Below are positions 9,136 through 18,400 of a stretch of 18,400 bases of DNA, piece by piece. A program made the translations under genes and the position numbers. Position 1 is the first letter of the stretch, and the number at the start of each line of letters is the position of its first letter. Below the pieces are notes generated by a model. That model made no database searches and had not been told where the DNA came from. It saw nothing but the letters and a program-made list of their open reading frames with translations. Location: NCBI GenBank assembly GCA_009602725.1, contig WELB01000097.1, positions 257,402-275,801 of the forward strand. Reading direction: 5' to 3'. Source of the stretch: Spirogloea muscicola (Eukaryota; Streptophyta; Zygnematophyceae; Spirogloeales; Spirogloeaceae).

Positions 9136-9927
9136 CTCGCTTGACACTGCCTATCACATCAATACTAGGTGTCGCTCTTTGGTGGCGCGCACGTCGCTGC
9201 TCGTCACGGGCTGCTGTACTTTGGATGGAGTTCGATTTGTCAATGCGGCCGGCAAATTGGGGCCCCCAACAGTGGATCCTGGCAGGCCAGCACCTAGTCC
9301 TTTGTCTGCAAGCTCGAGTTGCTGGAGACCTGGAGCTTGCCGAGAATCAAGCACTTGTAGGGCCGAGCTCCGATGTTCCTAGGGCTCGCGCGTGTTACCC
9401 TGCTTGTCTGACCTACTGGCCAGCTGAGCAAGTGTCTCATATGGCACCAATTCTGTACATGGTCATGCTGCGGGCTCTAGCTGCATAGCCACTCATGAGT
9501 TCCACAAGTGCAACCAGTAGACTGAGCACCTTGATACTGAGCTTGAAGCAGACTCCCCGTTTGCTCTGCACTGCCAGTGCTCTTCAGTCTTGATGCTGAC
9601 TCGTCCTCGGTCTTACTTAAAACATGCCTCCCCGAGTCCCAGAGCTCGTACTCGTTCACTTAGCTGGCACCTCTTGTCCAACTCTTGGTCAAATTCTCAT
9701 GGCCGTTTGGCCCTGCACTCACTGCCCTCTGATGGCAACACCAATGGCCTCTGCAACCGGAGTGCGTTTCTCCGCATTCATATGCCCTCGGACCTGTGGC
9801 CCGAGAGATTTATGGGCGGTGTATTTATATCTGCAATACCCAATTGCTGCATACTGTATGTTGGCATGAATCTGCTGCTGCGTGAACGCAAAAACTCCTG
9901 GAGGACTAATGCCCCCCACAAAGGCAG

Positions 9928-12900
9928 TCACCCATGCTCTGCTCCGGCGGCGCCGCAGCGTTCCCGGAAGGCCTGCTCATCACTGATGATCCCAGGAATG
10001 CTCCACGTGCCCAGCGCATGCCGACTGCTGCCTCCACCTCCTCCTGCTCGCCCTAGACGCACACGGCTACCAACAGTGAAAGCGAGTCCAAGGTGCAGCT
10101 TGATGGGAGTGGACTGCAAGGAGTGAGTCGCACCGTCAAAGGGAAGACTTCAATACATGCTGCCACAGGCCGAGTGAGTATTGACAGTTCTGCTGGAGTA
10201 TCACCTTGTAGGACCGCTTCCTCGCAGCGGTGGCGGTACGACTCCGCAAGGCTGGGCTCAAGACCAGCAAGAAGAGTCTCATAGGTCTCCTCTACATCTC
10301 CGATCAGCTTTGCCTTCACAGACACGAACAGGCACAAGTTCAGGCCAGAATTCAGGGGCCAAGGAATACTAAAGACGGGGCAAATGACAGGTACACTACA
10401 GCCGTTAAATGAGTGGCACGGACTTGTGTTGCAGCAGCTCACCAGCTCAACGGGCCCCTCTTGAGGTCCATAGATAGCCACAAACATGCGCAGCACATTG
10501 AAGGAGCCTCGCAAGACGTCGTCCTGCACCATGAAAAGGCCAGCAAGGCAGCGTATCAGACACAGCCGGAGACTCTTGACCAATGAGGGACTCAAAGCAC
10601 AAGAAACTTTTGCAAGTATGCCCTCGCGGCAAAATTGGCCAAAAGAGAAAGAAGACATTCACAGGAGGAGGTCAAGGTGGCGAGGAGGCAAGAAAGCTCG
10701 GGCAGGGCTTCTGTGCAACTGTAATAAGGTTGCAGGTGAATTATAACACCATACCTCATAATCCAAGCTGCAGGCACAGAAGTTGAGGCAAGACCACCGA
10801 GTTAAAGTATGCAAGCTGACGGCACATTATCAGACTTTCAGTTGTTGGAAGGACACCAAGTGCGCAAGATTGATAATTATGTTTCCATGGAGCGGGATCT
10901 TTAACTGTGAGAAAGGGCCTCACAGGTCGTCACAGATCTCGACCAGCGTCTCAGACGCCGCCAAGAAGGACATGTGGGCCTCGTTTACCTGGTCATGCAT
11001 GGCATGCCAACTCGCCGTTTAGTTGCGACCTCGAGATCATTCAGCAGTAGCTGCTTGCGCAGAAGAAGCTTTGCAAAACGGACAAAAAATGCAATTGGAG
11101 CAACTTCTGCAACAGGATGAGTCGTCAGTAGGACTGACAGGTCGGGAGGTCAGCCGGTACAGCAGAAGGTTGAGCACCCGGTAGTCGAAGGACTTCCACC
11201 GCAATGCTAGAAGAACTTTTTTCCTCTCAACCTGCGTGAATACCAAAGGGTATGCCTCTGCATCAGCGTTGTGCTCGATTGGCAGCAGCGCTTGCGCTCT
11301 ACACAGACAATGAAGCTTGCGCTCTACACAGACGATGAAAGCTGGGTCAGAAGCCTTGCCGGCCTTCCGCTCCGCACGGCCTCGCAGAGCTCGCGCTCCA
11401 CCACCCAGTACCCCACGCCATCAGCCAGCTCGGCACTCAGTCTGCATCACTATTGCCTTGGTGAATCTATCGTACAAGACATAGTTAGGCTGGCTACCAA
11501 AGCCCAAAGTCATGATGAAATCTCGTGCCCTGCGCACTCTTCAGCATGCTCCTGAATATTGCTTACCATTGGCAATATGAAGTAGGAGCGCTGAGCACCT
11601 CTCAAACGTTTCAGACCCACCTGTCAAACAGGACACCTCGGCTCCTAAGCAGCTCCTTCAGCTGCTCCATGCTCTCCTCTGCAGCTCCGCAAGTCGATGC
11701 ACTGTGGTCGTCACCAGTGAGACCATCTGCGGTAGGTCCAACAGCCGCTTCATTTGCTTCGTCGAGCTGCAACCAGGAGGCCAAACTCCGTCATTGGAAC
11801 AGCAAGTCCAGCAAGCCCAAGCAAAGCTAGCCATGTAAATTCTTGACTTCCTCAGCAATATCTGCCAGTGTTCTGCTGATCCAAGTCCAGATTAAGCACT
11901 GTACAAAGTACGACTGGATGTTTGAAAGTTGCTCAAACTTGGGTGACGGGTGGTCAAGCACCTGATAGATGAAGGACTCGACAAAGCAGAGAGTTGGGAG
12001 GTGACGGCAAACGTCCTCCGGGCGGCGGCAGTCCAGCCCGTGGAACATGAAGTACGAGCTGCTCTGATCCACAAGAGCTCGACCAGCCGAGCGGCTGCGT
12101 CAGGATGGCAGGTGCTGTGCCCATCTATTGGGAACGTGGCTGAAGGCCTCGAGGTCCTCCAGTCGACAGTGTGTGCAGCAGCATCATCTTACCAATTGAA
12201 TGAGGAGTTCACGCCCGCGGAAGGTGGAGAAGGGCAGGGTGGAGGCGAGAGTGTGAGGCGGAGTGGTTCTTGAGATCGTTGGAGTTGCATGTGCAGACTT
12301 ACATCGCACTAGTTGACCTGGGATATGACGTGCAGGAGCGCTCCGGCACTCCAGCAAAGGGGTCTACCTGATGAAGTCTTCAAGCGTCGACTGTGCACGC
12401 TCCATGGACGGCAAGCTGACCGCCGGCGGCTGCTGCCGCGCTGCAGAGGGTGCGATGGTATGACGGCGCTGCTGCTGCGCCAGGACGACACGTGTTACGC
12501 CCCCGTCCTTCCGGGCTCCACCAGTTCCTTCTCTGGAGCCTGTGCACAAGCAGGGCTACTGTCAAGTTGCAAGCTGCCATTGGAGCCCACCTGTAGTTAA
12601 GCTGCATTCGTGCACGTATGCACAAGTGCTGGCAGTGCCTGACCTGTTGGCACAGCACAGGCAGCACAGCTCGACACCTCGATGCACGCCTAGAGCTTGA
12701 GATCAGGCGTCAGGGTTTCAGTCACTTCAGTCGGAGTAGCTTCAGAGTGCAGCTCCTGCACCTGCCCTGCCTAAGCCGCAGAGGCCTGCAGCGCCCTCGA
12801 CAACTCCGGCTGGCAGCTGCACAAGCGGCGCTGAGGATCGTCATTCAGCGCTCGTCTGTCAAGCGCTTCGCAGGCAGCTGCAAAAGCAATGCCGGGTTAT

Positions 12901-13329
12901 CCTCAGGGGCACCAAGCTCCTGCCTGCCGCCTGTAGATTGAAGCAAGATTGAGGCAAACTTTGAGGCAATCAAGGCAAGATTGAGGCAAGATTGAGGCAG
13001 GTCGAGGCAAACTTGAGGCGCTCACAGTCAGGAGCGTCTCGCCCAGCGCCAGGCGCCGCGCCTCCAGCTCCGCCAAGCTCGCGCTTCCCGCCGCCTGTCA
13101 GGAGGCCAGCAGAAAATGTACTGTACTTAGCAACCGAAGTGGGCTCGCACAGAAGGCAGAGTCTCACCACCATGGCAGCAGTTGCTGAGATTCTATGTTT
13201 GCTGCTTACCAGCACCGCCAGTATCTCCGCAAGCTGGCGGTCGCCGTCGCCACCGCTGGCGCCGACGCCGTGCTCGGCCAGGAGCTGCAGCACGCGCTGC
13301 ACGGCCTCCAGCCGCTTCAGCGCCTCCAT
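9928..13329 (-). CDS. Conserved uncharacterised protein with a DDLLDYEDD motif (multi-exon)
   Basis: Function unknown. Firm exons (minus strand): 12440-12368, 12058-11962 (YFMFHGLD, LCFVESFIYQ), 11766-11621, 11441-11330 (GYWVVEREL), 11246-11139 (WKSFDYRVLNLLLYRL), 10988-10924 (ASETLVEICDD), 10767-10755 (LDYE, 13 nt), 10523-10443 (GSFNVLRMFVAIYG), 10307-10205, 10052-9928 (GTWSIPGIISDEQAFRE, stop TGA). All phases close, giving about 306 aa. Likely N-terminal exons are 13329-13210 (MEALKRLEAVQRVLQ) and 13094-13026 (LAELEARRLALGETLLT). The link between 13026 and 12440 is unresolved; coding-like pieces occur at about 12890-12690 (ACEALDRRALNDDPQ...). The sequence is predicted mostly helical. I recall similar proteins in plants with no assigned role. 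The acidic motif resembles the second Asp-rich motif of trans-prenyltransferases, but there is no other evidence for that activity. Confidence 0.75.
10755..10767 (-). other. 13-nt micro-exon encoding L-D-Y-E
   Basis: On the minus strand CTGCAG|C TTG GAT TAT GAG|GTATGG. The exon before (10988-10924) ends in phase 2 with ...GAC GAC CT, and the exon after (10523) starts GAC GAC GTC in phase 0. Only inclusion of these 13 bases joins them in frame and gives DDLLDYEDDV. Confidence 0.8.
11291..11340. repeat. 25-bp tandem duplication over a presumed 5' splice site
   Basis: CTTGCGCTCTACACAGAC(A/G)A... occurs at 11291-11315 and 11316-11340, 23 of 25 bases identical. On the minus strand each unit holds GTCTGTGTAGAG, so the donor used by exon 11441-11330 (intron from 11329) exists twice. 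Confidence 0.8.
12942..13020. repeat. Minisatellite of about 11-bp units
   Basis: About seven degenerate units of GGCAAGATTGA (variants GGCAAACTTTGA, GGCAATCAA, GGCAGGTCGA) lie head to tail. They lie just downstream, on the minus strand, of the exon ending at 13026, presumably inside an intron. Confidence 0.75.
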
Positions 13330-14081
13330 GACACACACCCTCCACTCCGGCTGAGCTGAGAACTGAAAGACCTCTCCCAACGTGAGGCCATGGCTGTTAA
13401 GAGTCCCCCCCCCTCCCTCTCTCTCTCGCTCTCTCCCTCCTGTCCTCGATATCTCTCTCCCCCCCACCCGCCCCAACTTTCAGACCTTGTTCATTCCTTT
13501 GGGCTGGCCTCTCCCAGCCACCAGTTCATCTGGCCGCGCTTGCTTCTGCTTGTTCTTCCTCGCTTCCACGCCATACTCGATCCCCCTCCTCGTGAGTATC
13601 TTGCCTCCATTGTTTATCACTCCTAGTCTTTCAGTCCCCTCTTTCCCTCGACACCACGCTCTTTGAAAGAGCTCATCTTTCCTGTCTCACAAGCCTTACA
13701 TTCGGAAGGGCTTCTCTTCCGCATCTTCCATCTTACAACTTGCTCACGCAGTCCCCCTCTCCAAGTGTTACATCTTGTCGGGCCTCTCTGGGTCAACTTC
13801 CCGTGGCTCTTGTTGCTCAGCACACGCTGCACCTGACGTACAGCCCACAAAGCATCCGCCATTGCAGCCAAGGCGGGTGCCTATAGGCCTCAGAGCTTCG
13901 TGCAGATCAAGGGCGCCGTGTGCCAATTTAGCGGCTCATCTCAGCTCCTGGCCTGGCCACTTCGACCCGTCCGCTTCCCGCCGCCAGCTTTGGCGTGTCG
14001 CAGCAACGACACGGCACTAGCCTTCACAAGACAGCTTGCGCTGCTAGCTCGCCGCACGCACTGCACATTAGTGCGGTGTCC
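13330..14081. promoter_or_regulatory. Shared divergent upstream region of the DDLLDYEDD gene and LTO1
   Basis: The minus-strand gene starts at or above 13329 and LTO1 starts at 14082, so about 750 bases serve both 5' ends. It contains a C/T-rich run (about 13404-13460), a hairpin-core repeat copy (13485-13560) and further C/T-rich DNA to about 13770. No clear TATA box was seen. The minus-strand frame stays open some 49 codons above the chosen ATG, but that part reads through simple sequence. Confidence 0.4.
13485..13560 (+). repeat. Dispersed repeat, hairpin-core module, copy 5
   Basis: CCTTGTTCATTCCTTT directly precedes core 13501-13519 (GGGCTGGCCTCTCCCAGCC), followed by a diverged tail with GCTTGCTTCTGCTTGTTC. 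Confidence 0.6.
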
Positions 14082-15542
14082 ATGGACAGCTCTGGCGACA
14101 TCTTCGACTCGTCATTGGACCTGGAGGTGCAGCACCTACGTGAGGGCTACGACGACGGCTACCGGTATGCGCATCTGCACCCTGCACGTCCTTCAGCTGC
14201 TGCTCGGCTGGCCCCACGCTGCCCACAGCTGGTCCTGGGATTTAGAGGAAGATGGGCTTGAATTTTGAGCTCATTTGGGCTTGACTGCAAGAGTAGGTCG
14301 AGCATGCGTAGCCGCCTGCATGAGTTGCACCTAGCTACGTGACTACATGACGGTTAGAGCATCAACCACCGAATCTCACGTGCTTCTGAGATCATCATTG
14401 CACGATGAGCCATTGCGGGACGTCCGCGACGAGCAGGGATGGCACTGACGCCGGGCTGCTCGAAGGACGAGACGCTGGCCTTCGGGTTGGCTTCCAGATG
14501 GGTGAGGCCAAACTCTGGGCTCTTTCTTGGCTGCAACAAGCGCTGCATCTTAGTTCATGGAGTTTGACTCGACAACTGGTCTAGGCTTTGGAGACTGTAG
14601 GGTTCATGAGCAATTTGCATTCACCTGGAAGCTCAGGCATGAGGTTGTGACATTACTTACCTTAGTCCCAAGAACCAGAACCAAGACACCAAAGCCTTTG
14701 CCAAACGATGGCGAGATGTGATGGAAGTCCTCTGTCGCTCCAGTGGCAGCGGTCTTCCGCACCCTTGCTCTTGGGGACGTTAGCCAGAGGCCAACCTCAG
14801 CTTCTTGCATGGTCATTCAGGCTTGGGGCTCCCCAACCTCAAGCGAGACCTTCGTGCTGAGGCGCCCTTGCCGTGCAGGCGAGGAGCTGGGCTTCTATCT
14901 TGGCTGCACCGCCGTGTGGACGCGGGCCTTGGAGCTCGAGCCCGGCATCTTCTCGTCCCGGTCGACCAATTTGCCTGCACCCACCTGCTGACGCTCTAGA
15001 GACTGCGATTGCTGAGCCCTGAGTTCGTAGCTCTGTCCTGGACAGTCTACTGATACTGTGAATGGTCATCGGCTTGCCAAGTGCCCATCCCTTATCATTG
15101 GTGCAGACATGCCCCAGCTCAATGTGCATGCATCTTGGTCCCTAACTCCAATTAGTCACCGTGTCGTTGCATTCTGAGCCGCCTGCAGAGCTCAGAGGAG
15201 CATACAGCAGCTCGGCCACCTCCTGGAAACCTTTCCGATGCTCCAGCCGCAGGTCCTCTCCCGCCATGCAAAGCCTCCTGAAATTCATCTGTCCTCAGAC
15301 GCTTTAGGACTTACATGGGTAAAATTATATGATTTAAGTCATGCTCTTATACAGATTAGGTACTCTCTCTCGAGCCGATATTCTGAAGCGCCAGATTCTT
15401 GCATCCCTGTCACAAGGATGAGAGCATTCACGACAAGCTGGAGGTGCTGAGGGCCAAATTCAGGACAATTGTTTCAGTGCTTGGAGTCCGGCCAGAGGAC
15501 AGCGGCTACCTGCGTTCAGAGAGTGCAGGCGAAGCTTTTTGA
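14082..15542 (+). CDS. LTO1: LTO1 homologue (ORAOV1/Yae1-like deca-GX3 protein), 5 exons
   Basis: LTO1 with Yae1 forms the adaptor that links the cytosolic Fe-S (CIA) machinery to ABCE1/Rli1, the ribosome-recycling ATPase. Exons 14082-14164, 14437-14501, 14879-14960, 15189-15252 and 15417-15542 join in matching phases to 139 aa, close to human LTO1. After MDSSGDIFDSSLDLE the motif is perfect: glycines at residues 22, 26, 30, 34, 38, 42, 46, 50, 54 and 58, ten at four-residue spacing. Then come the helical tail QQLGHLLETFP and the family block DKLEVLRAKFRTIVSVLGV. The last acceptor is an AAG (CACAAG|GAT) and all donors are GT. The C-terminus is ...GEAF; CIA client adaptors typically end in an aromatic residue, often Trp, and here it is Phe. 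The ATG sits in a good context (GTCCATGG). Confidence 0.93.
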
Positions 15543-16115
15543 GGTGCAACCTTGCCAACCGAGCCCTAACGACTACCAACGGCTCGCAGCACTTCTGGGT
15601 ACAATGATGAAGCATGAAAATATCATTCAGATTAATGAGCTTGTGCATAGTGTGGTCCAATTTTGCGACGTTCCTTAGAAGAAGGGTATGCTCCATGTTG
15701 CAGCAAATTGGTGATGCAACGCTGGTACTTGTTGACCTGAAGTATATTTGGACTTTTGGCTATGTGCCATCCTTGTTTGGACACTTTTGCCATTCCTGTT
15801 GCAAGTACACGACAACTTGCAATGTGCATCCCATGCAGCTGCAAGCCCAAAGCCTACTGCCGGCTTTCAAGCAATTTACAGGCATGCTGGAGTCCTTCAC
15901 CAAGGAACTGCGTTTACAATGCTCAGGTAGAAATTGCAAGACACCAGGGCATGCAGAGGGCAGGCCCAGATAACTCAAAGTTCATTACTTTGAATGTTGT
16001 AAAATGTAACCAGAAGGGAAGCTTGAAGGTGATATGACAACGATCATCCACAATTAGCACCACAAGCAGTCGCATATCAACAGCATGTCAAGTTGAGGTC
16101 AAACGTCCACATGGG
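15543..16115. terminator. Convergent 3' region of LTO1 and ITPK with TGTAA poly(A) motifs on both strands
   Basis: TGTAA occurs on the plus strand at 15998-16002 and 16005-16009, and on the minus strand (TTACA) at 15876-15880 and 15914-15918. Used as poly(A) signals these give 3' UTRs of about 460 bases (LTO1) and 200-240 bases (ITPK) that overlap by roughly 100 bases. No coding segment was recognised here. Confidence 0.45.
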
Positions 16116-18346
16116 TCAATCCAGGTGATCGGACAGGTCAAGCTCAGCCGTAAGACTGGACAGTGACATGAGCGGCTTGGCAAGAAGCATGCACGTCTTG
16201 AGCTTGCTCCACCGCCGCTTGCTCGCTAGTTGGCGATACGGTGTCGGCGTCGTCATCTTCAGCTCAGGCTCTGTTGCAATGGCAGTGATAGCGTCCTCGG
16301 CGACCTCTTGGTTGGCCCGGTCGGCCAGCCGCCGGATGAACTTGGGGAAGAAATGCTCGTACTCAGGCAGTCGCTCGTACCCAGGAAAGTAATTAATGTC
16401 CACAATGTAGTACCTGCACTCCGCAATATGCCAACCGCGGCGAGGCCACTAGTAAGCGCCATTGATGAGAAGACAGGATGGACAGGGGAGAGATCCAGAA
16501 CACTTTCTTAAGTAGGCATTGTTGACCCCTGATGAGATTTGCAACTCGTTTACAACCCAAGGCCGAAACTGTTGAGCAGTTGGAAATTACCATGGGAAAG
16601 TTTCATATTGTTGCTGGGCTCGACGATGCTCAGGTATGCAGGACATAGGAGCAATACAATGTACGTACCCACATCAGGAAGTAAGGCTAAAACGATTCAA
16701 GTACTCACTTGTCACCGTTGCCGTTCTCCCGGAGGACGTCAACATTGAACATCTGGAGACCCAGGAGGCCCTTGAGCTGTCGCCCGAGCTCATTCATGAA
16801 GTCCGGCGGAGGGTCCACGACCTGCACGCACAGTAGAGCAGCCAGCCTCTACGTCAGGCTGAAGACCGCAGGTGGACAAGGATTACAGGGTCTACAAGTA
16901 CGACATGAGCATCAAAAATGCAATGGTGCGGCTAAGTAGGCGCATCGTACCCGCAGGTTGTCCAGCTCCTCTTCTTCCAGGTGCTGATTGGATATCTTGT
17001 TAAACTCCATAATCCCATCCTCGTGCCCGCCCGCCTGCTAAGTGCAGCTCATATGGAGCACAGTGTCAGAAAGCATACAACATACCAGACAGGAGATGCC
17101 TCTCTCCTCCGAATTTAGGCTCTGAGCAGATAGCCAATAAGTGATGAGTACCTGCTCCGGCTCCTGGCCCAAGGGCGGCTCCTCATGGCCGCCGTTGGCA
17201 CTTCCAGTGTTGTCTGCACAGTACTCGAGTGGGATGTCTGGCAGCGACTGCCGCTTGAACACCATCAGCTTTTCGCCAATAACGTACAACTTGAAGAGGA
17301 GCCCGCCGTGATTCACGAACTCCTGCAGTAAGCACCACGTCCAGCAGCTGCGCCGCGAGCTCAACACTGTGACGAGCTTGTCCTGAGGGCCGCAATGTGC
17401 CATACGAGACAAGGTCGGAGTATGATGCAACCAGGTGCGTACCTGGGCGACCAGCGGCGGTGTAAGGCGAGACAGCGCGCTGGTCTTGAGCACGAAGCAC
17501 ATGTTGTGCGACTTGGACGTGCTGTCGGCCTTGAGGGGCTTGGCTACGAGTGGCAGCCGGAGGCCGGCGTCGGCGATAAGACCAGGTATGTTATTTGGGT
17601 CAGTACCCTCGGGCACCGTAAGCTGACGCGGCACAGCTGCCGGCGCGCCCAGCCTCGCCAGGTCCAGGAGCTCCACCACCTGCGCACACGGCAACCGTCG
17701 CTTTGGAACAGCGATGGAATTGAGAATAAGGCCCAAAATCGGATAATCCATTGTGGTTAAGCTATGGGTGAACGCGAACCTCGAGCATGGTGACGCGGTC
17801 GTTGAGCCGCTGGACTCGGTCGTAGTGGTCGAGGATGACGACGTTCGGGTTGTCGCGCTTGTACTGCGCCAGCGCCTCCTTCCAGGCCTCTCCCTGCGCC
17901 GGCGACGGCGGCCATTGCCAACGTGAGGGGTATCGCAATTAGGAACAGTAATTAGGCGAGCATTGGCAACACTGTATCCCGCTTTTTGCACCTTGCGGCC
18001 CTTTCAAGACTTGTACCATCGCCCTCTACTGGAAGAGTCTTACTGCCTTGTACATTCTTCTGGGTTGGCCTCTCACAGCCATTGCCTTACATTGGAAGAG
18101 CCATTAAAAGAGCCATGTACGGAAACACGAGGCGTGAGCGCTCTCAGTGCTGCTTACGGAGAGCTTGTGGAGGACGACGTCGAGGGGGCCCTGACCCTCG
18201 AGCGGGCGCGCCGCGTCGAGCGGCCGGAACTCCACGCCCAGGCGCTCCGCCTCCTCCAGCAGCTCCGCCTGGAAGAAGCTCTCGCACCGCCTCGCCGTCA
18301 GCGCGTACCCGCACACCACCGCCGCCGCCGGCGCCACCGCCGCCAT
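16116..18346 (-). CDS. ITPK: Inositol-tetrakisphosphate 1-kinase (ATP-grasp), 7 exons
   Basis: ITPK phosphorylates inositol phosphates (InsP3/InsP4, and InsP6 in plants) and so feeds phytate and pyrophosphate synthesis. Exons (minus strand): 18346-18158 (CGYALTARRCESFF..., DVVLHKLS), 17893-17780 (...NVVILDHYDRVQRLNDRVTM), 17679-17443 (VPRQLTV..., LPLVAKPLKADSTSKSHNM), 17322-17152 (EFVNHGGLLFKLYVIGEKL), 17034-16951, 16821-16709 (LGLQMFNVDVLRENG), 16413-16116 (YYIVDINYFPGYERLPEYEHF). Phases close to 401 aa. ATP-binding Lys148 and the metal ligands Asp293, Asp308 and Asn310 are present. The family core ends near aa 335; about 65 further residues with no recognised motif follow. The frame is also open above the chosen ATG to the window edge (18 codons, Ala-rich), so the true start may lie outside. 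All introns are GT-AG; intron 1 holds a repeat copy. Confidence 0.92.
18005..18115 (+). repeat. Dispersed repeat, hairpin-core module, copy 6
   Basis: It is in ITPK intron 1 (18157-17894) and antisense to the gene. CCTTGTACATTCTTCT precedes core 18062-18080 (GGGTTGGCCTCTCACAGCC), then ATTGCCTTACATTGGAAGAG. A second degenerate tail piece, ATCGCCCTCTACTGGAAGAG, lies before it at about 18019-18038. Confidence 0.6.
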
Positions 18347-18400
18347 GGCCTCGCCGGCCGCCGCCGGCGCCGACGCCAGCGGCGAAATGGCCGCGCCGGC

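Larger units (their letters stand above)
7790..9927. other. Gene-poor stretch: repeats and pyrimidine-rich DNA
   Basis: No segment with family resemblance or phase-consistent exons was found on either strand. It holds two hairpin-core repeat copies (near 7917 and 9057), long C/T-rich stretches (about 8000-8220) and a 25-bp tandem duplication at 8599-8648. Its right end should contain the 3' UTR of the gene that stops at 9928. Open frames of 60-160 codons here overlap the repeats. Confidence 0.45.

Noticed and set aside
9003-9488. Plus-strand 161-codon open frame
   Set aside because: Its first third is hairpin-core repeat copy 4; the rest shows no domain, and neighbouring frames are open to a similar degree.
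8599-11340. Two tandem duplications of the same 25-bp unit length
   Set aside because: The units share no sequence, so the equal length is probably coincidence.
1-18400. CRISPR arrays, tRNA or rRNA genes, prokaryotic operons, complete transposase or reverse transcriptase
   Set aside because: None seen: no regularly spaced repeats, no cloverleaf noticed, and no long frame with transposase or polymerase motifs.

Overview
The window looks like nuclear DNA of an intron-rich, GC-rich green-lineage eukaryote, most likely a chlorophyte alga. I base this on plant-type gene families (an ACT-domain Raf-like kinase, a plant-type UBA/EF1B-like protein, an ITPK), many short introns with GT-AG and some GC-AG borders, and TGTAA motifs (the usual green-algal poly(A) signal) after two of the genes. 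I cannot name a genus. I see no prokaryotic operons, rRNA, tRNA or CRISPR arrays.

Layout from left to right. 1-1229 (+): 3' part of a protein with two UBA-like helical units. 6355-1770 (-): an 11-exon gene for an ACT-domain dual-specificity-type kinase of the plant STY8/17/46 group, about 893 aa. It is convergent with the first gene. 6356-9927: its GC-rich promoter with three G-boxes and CCAAT boxes, then pyrimidine-rich, repeat-bearing DNA with at most one doubtful small gene. About 13329-9928 (-): a conserved but uncharacterised protein with a DDLLDYEDD motif, part of it encoded by a 13-nt micro-exon. 14082-15542 (+): LTO1, with a perfect deca-GX3 motif, divergent from the previous gene. 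18346-16116 (-): inositol-tetrakisphosphate 1-kinase, convergent with LTO1.

I assigned exons by matching translated segments to family motifs and then checking that splice phases agree. Phases close for the whole of the kinase, LTO1 and ITPK, and for the last ten exons of the DDLLDYEDD gene. The 5' exon of the UBA gene and the N-terminal middle of the DDLLDYEDD gene remain unresolved.

A dispersed repeat family runs through introns and intergenic DNA. Its core is an imperfect hairpin (GGGCTGGCC...CAGCCC), followed by a C/T-rich stretch. All six cores I found lie in the same orientation. The five genes do not form one pathway: they cover ubiquitin binding, phosphosignalling, inositol phosphate metabolism and Fe-S delivery to ABCE1, plus one unknown.
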